This document shows positions 43,021-45,879 of a stretch of DNA of 45,879 bases, in pieces. Source of the DNA: Dokdonella immobilis (GTDB lineage: Bacteria; Pseudomonadota; Gammaproteobacteria; Xanthomonadales; Rhodanobacteraceae). The DNA is taken from NCBI RefSeq assembly GCF_900115085.1, contig NZ_FOVF01000019.1:35669-81547 (forward strand), in the 5' to 3' direction. The position numbers and the translations under genes were made by a program. The notes under the pieces were generated by a model. It was not told where the DNA came from. It worked only from the letters and a program-made list of their open reading frames with translations, and did no database searches. The number at the start of each line of letters is the position of its first letter. Position 1 is the first letter of the stretch.

Positions 43021-43782
43021 TTACTCCAGCAGGCGCTCGAAGGCCTTTCGATAGCGGCGGGATCCAGATACTTCGGTGCCGTCGCGCAGCACGACCACGA
43101 AATCTCCGTTGAACATCGGATGCAATTCCTTCACGCGCTCGATGTTGACCGCGGATGAGCGTGACACCTGCGCGAACCGCGCGGGATCGAGGCGGCTCAT
43201 CAGGCCGGTGAGCGTCTCCCGCAACACGTGCTTGCGCGAGCCTGCGAAGACTTCGACGTAGTTTCCGGAGGACTCCACCTTGTCCACGTCGTTCACGTCG
43301 ATCAACAGGATGCGCCCGTTCTGCTTGACGGCCAGGCGACGGGACCAGCGACGTGATACGCGCAGGCCGAGGTCCTCGAGCGCAGCCGCGAGGGAATCCC
43401 TGGGTTCCTCGCGCGATTCCCCGAGATGCCGGCGCGCCCTGTCCAGCGCGAGTCGAAGTCGCTCGCTGTCGATCGGCTTGAGCACATAGTCGACCGCATG
43501 GACGTCGAACGCACGCACGGCAAACTGGTCGAAGGCCGTGACGAAGATCACCGCGGGCATCTGCTCGAGGCCAACGGATTCCACGACATCGAAGCCGCTG
43601 ATTTCGGGCATCTGGATATCGAGGAAAACGAGATCCGGCTGGTTCTGGGTGATGGCGGCCACGGCGGCGGCACCATCCCCGCAATGGCCAATGATTTCGA
43701 CGTCGGCTTCGCCCTGCAGGCGCTTTGCAAGCCCGCGAAGGGCGGCTGGCTCATCGTCGACAAGAAGTGTACGAATGCTCAC
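43021..43782 (-). CDS. LytTR family response regulator
   Basis: Two-component regulator of 253 residues. The receiver domain (1-120) has acidic residues D9/D10, the phosphoacceptor D55 in LVFLDIQMPE, T in VTAFDQ and K in YVLKPI. The C-terminal LytTR DNA-binding domain (about 145-250) is marked by DVDKVESSGNYVEVF and FAQVSRSSAVNIERVKELHP. It starts with GTG at 43782, overlapping the kinase stop as GTGA. Kinase and regulator form a LytS/LytR-type (AlgR-like) pair; targets are unknown. Confidence 0.95.
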   Translation of the reverse strand: MSIRTLLVDDEPAALRGLAKRLQGEADVEIIGHCGDGAAAVAAITQNQPDLVFLDIQMPEISGFDVVESVGLEQMPAVIFVTAFDQFAVRAFDVHAVDYVLKPIDSERLRLALDRARRHLGESREEPRDSLAAALEDLGLRVSRRWSRRLAVKQNGRILLIDVNDVDKVESSGNYVEVFAGSRKHVLRETLTGLMSRLDPARFAQVSRSSAVNIERVKELHPMFNGDFVVVLRDGTEVSGSRRYRKAFERLLE

Positions 43783-44867
43783 CGAGCCTCCGGAGATCCG
43801 ATCGGGATCGTGATGGATGCCTGCAAACCGCCCCCGGGCGCGTTGGCCAGGACCAATGAGTGGCGGTTGCCATGGAGCAGGGCAAGCCGTGACCGGGTAT
43901 TTGAAAGTCCGACACCCTCACCGGCCATCCGGTCCATGCCGATGCCGTTATCGAGCACACTCAGGCGAAGCATGTCGCCGAACCTCGTGGCAGAGATCTC
44001 GATTCGCCCCGCTCGCCCCAAGGTCGCCAACCCATGCCGCACCGCGTTCTCGACGAAGGGCTGCAGGATCAGGCTTGGGACTTTCACATCGAGCAGTTTC
44101 GGGTCGACGTCCAGCGAGTAGGTCAAACGGTCGGGGAATCGGGCCTTCTCGATGCCCAGGTAGGCCTCCAGGAAGGCAAGCTCCTCACCCAATTCCACCT
44201 CCTGCGAGGCGGAGATCTCGAGGGCCCTTCGCAACAGGTTGCTGAGCAATACCAGCACACGCTCGGCTGCATCGACATCTTCCCGCATCAACACCGCGAT
44301 CGTGTTGAGCGAGTTGAACAGGAAATGCGGTTGCAGCTGCGCACGCAACGCCAGCAGCCGCGCGTCGGCAAGTTGCGCCTCCAATTGGAGTGCGCGCAAC
44401 TCGCGCTCGCGAGCCGATCGGGTGAGGCGCAGGGCCTGTGCGGCACCCACGATCAGCCCGTACACCGGGACATTCAGCAGAAACGCACTTCGCACCAGGC
44501 GCACGAAGGTTTCGAGCCAGGTCTGCCCGGCGCTGATCGCGCCGATGTAGGGAGCCAATGCGGAGAAGGCCGCCAGATTGAGCGCCGCCAGCGCGGCGCC
44601 GAACGCCAGGTGGATCACGGCGGCACGAAGAGTCCGTCGACGTTCGAACGGGAACCGTGCGGCAAGTGCGATCACGATGGGCGTCAGCAACGCCCAAAGG
44701 CCCGCCCACGTGAGCCAGATCACTGTCGCCCGCGACAAGGCAACCGGTTCTTCGCGCAGTGCCCCCGATACCCATGCCTGTATCGCCAACAGAAGGCCAG
44801 CAAGCATCCACGCGACGAGAACCAGCGCCACGCGGCTTCCAAGGGATCGCTCTACTCTGGCAGACAC
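43779..44867 (-). CDS. LytS-type sensor histidine kinase
   Basis: Membrane-bound histidine kinase of 362 residues. About four hydrophobic helices (14-33, 48-70, 80-105, 125-145) form the sensor part. The His_kinase domain carries the phosphoacceptor H181 in LQPHFLFNSLNTI, the N-box LQPFVENAVRHGL, and the G-boxes LDNGIGM and GVGLSNTRSRL. No periplasmic ligand domain is present, so it may sense the membrane or a small exported protein. It starts 12 bases after the SnoaL-like gene and overlaps the response regulator. Confidence 0.94.
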   Translation of the reverse strand: MSARVERSLGSRVALVLVAWMLAGLLLAIQAWVSGALREEPVALSRATVIWLTWAGLWALLTPIVIALAARFPFERRRTLRAAVIHLAFGAALAALNLAAFSALAPYIGAISAGQTWLETFVRLVRSAFLLNVPVYGLIVGAAQALRLTRSARERELRALQLEAQLADARLLALRAQLQPHFLFNSLNTIAVLMREDVDAAERVLVLLSNLLRRALEISASQEVELGEELAFLEAYLGIEKARFPDRLTYSLDVDPKLLDVKVPSLILQPFVENAVRHGLATLGRAGRIEISATRFGDMLRLSVLDNGIGMDRMAGEGVGLSNTRSRLALLHGNRHSLVLANAPGGGLQASITIPIGSPEAR

Positions 44868-44879
44868 CGCATTTCCACC

Positions 44880-45425
44880 CTATCGGTTCTGGGATGCGCC
44901 GGAAGGTGGCGGCATCAGTCCCAGCTGTTTGAGCAACCCCAATGAATCACCGGCTGTCCATTCTTCAGCAATCGCCCCATCCACGAAACGGAATATCGCC
45001 GTTCCGCTGGTTTGGACCTGCTTTCCGGTAGCGGGGATACCGTTCCCGACGCCCGAATTGGTGCCGCGCGCGGTCCAGCGAACCGCTACCAGATCATGCT
45101 CGGCGACGATCAGGTCGACACTCACCTTCAGATCGGGAAACGCCATGCGCCAACCCCGGGCCTCGGCCATGCCCGCATCGTGCGTGAAGGTCTTCGTTCC
45201 ACCACCGTGGCCGACGAAATCATCGGTATAGGGTACGTTGAAACGCCCCTGACTCAAGCCTTCTTCAAAGACCTGTCGTGCCACCAGCTTGTTGCGACCG
45301 GATTCGTCCTCGTTCGAACGCACCGGCAAGGACGACTCACGCGCGGCATGGGCCGCCCACGCAATCGGGAGTAACGCCACCAGCAGGCCGGCGGCAATGG
45401 CCGCGTTTCGAAGTTGCGCCAACAT
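44880..45425 (-). CDS. Secreted SnoaL-like (NTF2-fold) protein
   Basis: Exported protein of 181 residues. A signal peptide (about 1-26, NAAIAAGLLVALLPIAWAAHA) is followed by a SnoaL-like ester-cyclase/NTF2 domain: VARQVFEEGLSQGRFNVPYTDDFVGHGG, MAFPDLKVSVDLIVAEHDLVAVRWTARGT and AIFRFVDGAIAEEWTAGDSLGLLKQLG. Family members bind or cyclise small hydrophobic molecules; this one might bind a signal. The ATG at 45425 follows AGAGG by eight bases; a GTG at 45452 is less likely. It heads an operon with the LytS/LytR pair, which suggests it supplies or modifies the input of the kinase. Confidence 0.9.
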   Translation of the reverse strand: MLAQLRNAAIAAGLLVALLPIAWAAHAARESSLPVRSNEDESGRNKLVARQVFEEGLSQGRFNVPYTDDFVGHGGGTKTFTHDAGMAEARGWRMAFPDLKVSVDLIVAEHDLVAVRWTARGTNSGVGNGIPATGKQVQTSGTAIFRFVDGAIAEEWTAGDSLGLLKQLGLMPPPSGASQNR

Positions 45426-45624
45426 GAACTTGCCTCTCGTTTTGAAAGTCACCGACTTCCTTCGCGACGCATCCTGGGCTCGAAGCCACCCTGTGCACGA
45501 TTGAAATGTGACGACTGGAGAGATCGCCGGGGTAAACAGCTTCTCGAACGTGATCAGGCATCAGGGCGCGACATCACTGCACACGTCGTTTCCCACAAAG
45601 TCGCCATCCAGGCGAAATTCGAGT

Positions 45625-45730
45625 GGCCCTGGCCCTGGCTGTTGCCCTGGCTGTTGCCCTGGCTGTTGCCCTGGCCGTTGCCCTGGCTGTTGCCCTGGCT
45701 GTTGCTCCGGCTGTTGCCTTGTCCATTGCT
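45625..45730. repeat. Degenerate 12-bp tandem repeat, about eight copies
   Basis: The unit is CCCTGGCTGTTG, repeated with few changes (one copy has CCGTTG, later ones TCCGGC and CCTTGT). Read on the minus strand it gives Gly-Asn-Ser-Gln, and on the plus strand Ala-Leu-Ala-Val or Leu-Pro-Trp-Leu. Such GGCAACAGC-type arrays between genes are, from memory, common in Lysobacterales. Confidence 0.85.
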
Positions 45731-45808
45731 TTTCGTTCTGGCGCGCAGGATGCGCGCTACCCGGGCCCCGTAAGCGGTGGCGGACGGGCGAAGGAAAGGC
45801 CCGCAGGG

Positions 45809-45830
45809 TGGGCGCAATGGATTGCGCCCA
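45809..45830. repeat. 22-bp extragenic palindrome
   Basis: TGGGCGCAAT (45809-45818) is the exact reverse complement of ATTGCGCCCA (45821-45830), with GG between. Flanking CCGCAGGG resembles dispersed GTAGGGTGGGCGCA-type extragenic palindromes, but only one copy lies in this window. Confidence 0.75.
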
Positions 45831-45879
45831 GTTCGCTGCCAGCACACGGAGGTGCTGTCAGCGAACCCCCGTAGCCCGG

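Larger units (their letters stand above)
45426..45879. other. Repeat-rich region at the right edge, no confident gene
   Basis: The region 45426-45600 should hold the SnoaL operon promoter, which I could not place. A 12-bp tandem array follows at 45625-45730, then a near-perfect palindrome at 45809-45830. One minus-strand frame (45554 to the window edge) stays open and would encode Gln-Gly-Asn-Ser repeats; the same stretch is open in several frames because the repeat length is a multiple of three, so no frame is favoured. Confidence 0.55.

Noticed and set aside
45623-45874. Plus-strand Ala-Leu-Ala-Val repeat protein
   Set aside because: The hydrophobic stretch is a by-product of the 12-bp repeat; no ribosome-binding site, and the rest of the frame is unstructured.

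Overview
The window reads as chromosomal DNA of a GC-rich gammaproteobacterium, most likely in the order Lysobacterales (Xanthomonadales). I infer this from the high GC at third codon positions, from efflux, cys and flotillin proteins of gammaproteobacterial type, and from intergenic GATTCGG tandem repeats that I remember from that order. No rRNA, tRNA, CRISPR array, phage or plasmid gene was seen. Genes are densely packed, often with 4-bp start/stop overlaps (ATGA or GTGA).

Layout. (1) 56-4525, minus strand: a MacB-like ABC exporter (adaptor, ATPase, two FtsX-type permeases). (2) 4877-6228, plus: a fumarylacetoacetate-hydrolase-family enzyme and the MscL channel. (3) 6386-9994, plus: a membrane-stress operon of a ribbon-helix-helix-like protein, PspA/IM30, YqiJ-like and YqiK flotillin, behind two overlapping palindromes. 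(4) 10142-14919, plus: a secreted M28 peptidase and a GAF-GAF-GGDEF-EAL protein. (5) 24004-14979, minus: MarR regulator, EmrA, EmrB, then an RND adaptor and pump coupled to a GNAT acetyltransferase and a SpoU RNA methyltransferase. (6) 24122-25440: a macro-domain protein and a convergent NYN/LOTUS protein. (7) 25632-35518: assimilatory sulfate reduction (cysJ, cysI, cysH, a fused ATP sulfurylase/APS kinase, a divergent cysB-like regulator, cysG, cysK). (8) 35763-35918: a probable MITE just before a GlxA-type AraC regulator. (9) 37128-41121, plus: a five-gene sulfur operon (exported rhodanese, two half-size YeeE/YedE channels, an exported rhodanese-like protein without the catalytic cysteine, a molybdenum-cofactor-sulfurase-like PLP enzyme), closed by a bidirectional terminator. 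(10) 42226-41216: class I aldolase; 42857-42405: a small TonB-C-like secreted protein. (11) 45425-43021, minus: a secreted SnoaL-like protein with a LytS/LytR two-component system. (12) 45600-45879: repeat-rich intergenic DNA.

How the parts work together. In section 7, sulfate is activated to APS and PAPS by the fused Sat/kinase, reduced to sulfite by CysH and to sulfide by CysJI (whose siroheme needs CysG), and fixed into cysteine by CysK under a CysB-like regulator. The nearby YeeE operon looks like a second sulfur-entry or sulfur-relay route (thiosulfate or persulfide) with its own periplasmic sulfurtransferase and cytoplasmic cysteine-lyase-like enzyme; this is the best candidate here for an incompletely described system. 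The PspA-flotillin operon with a putative RHH regulator in place of PspF is the second.
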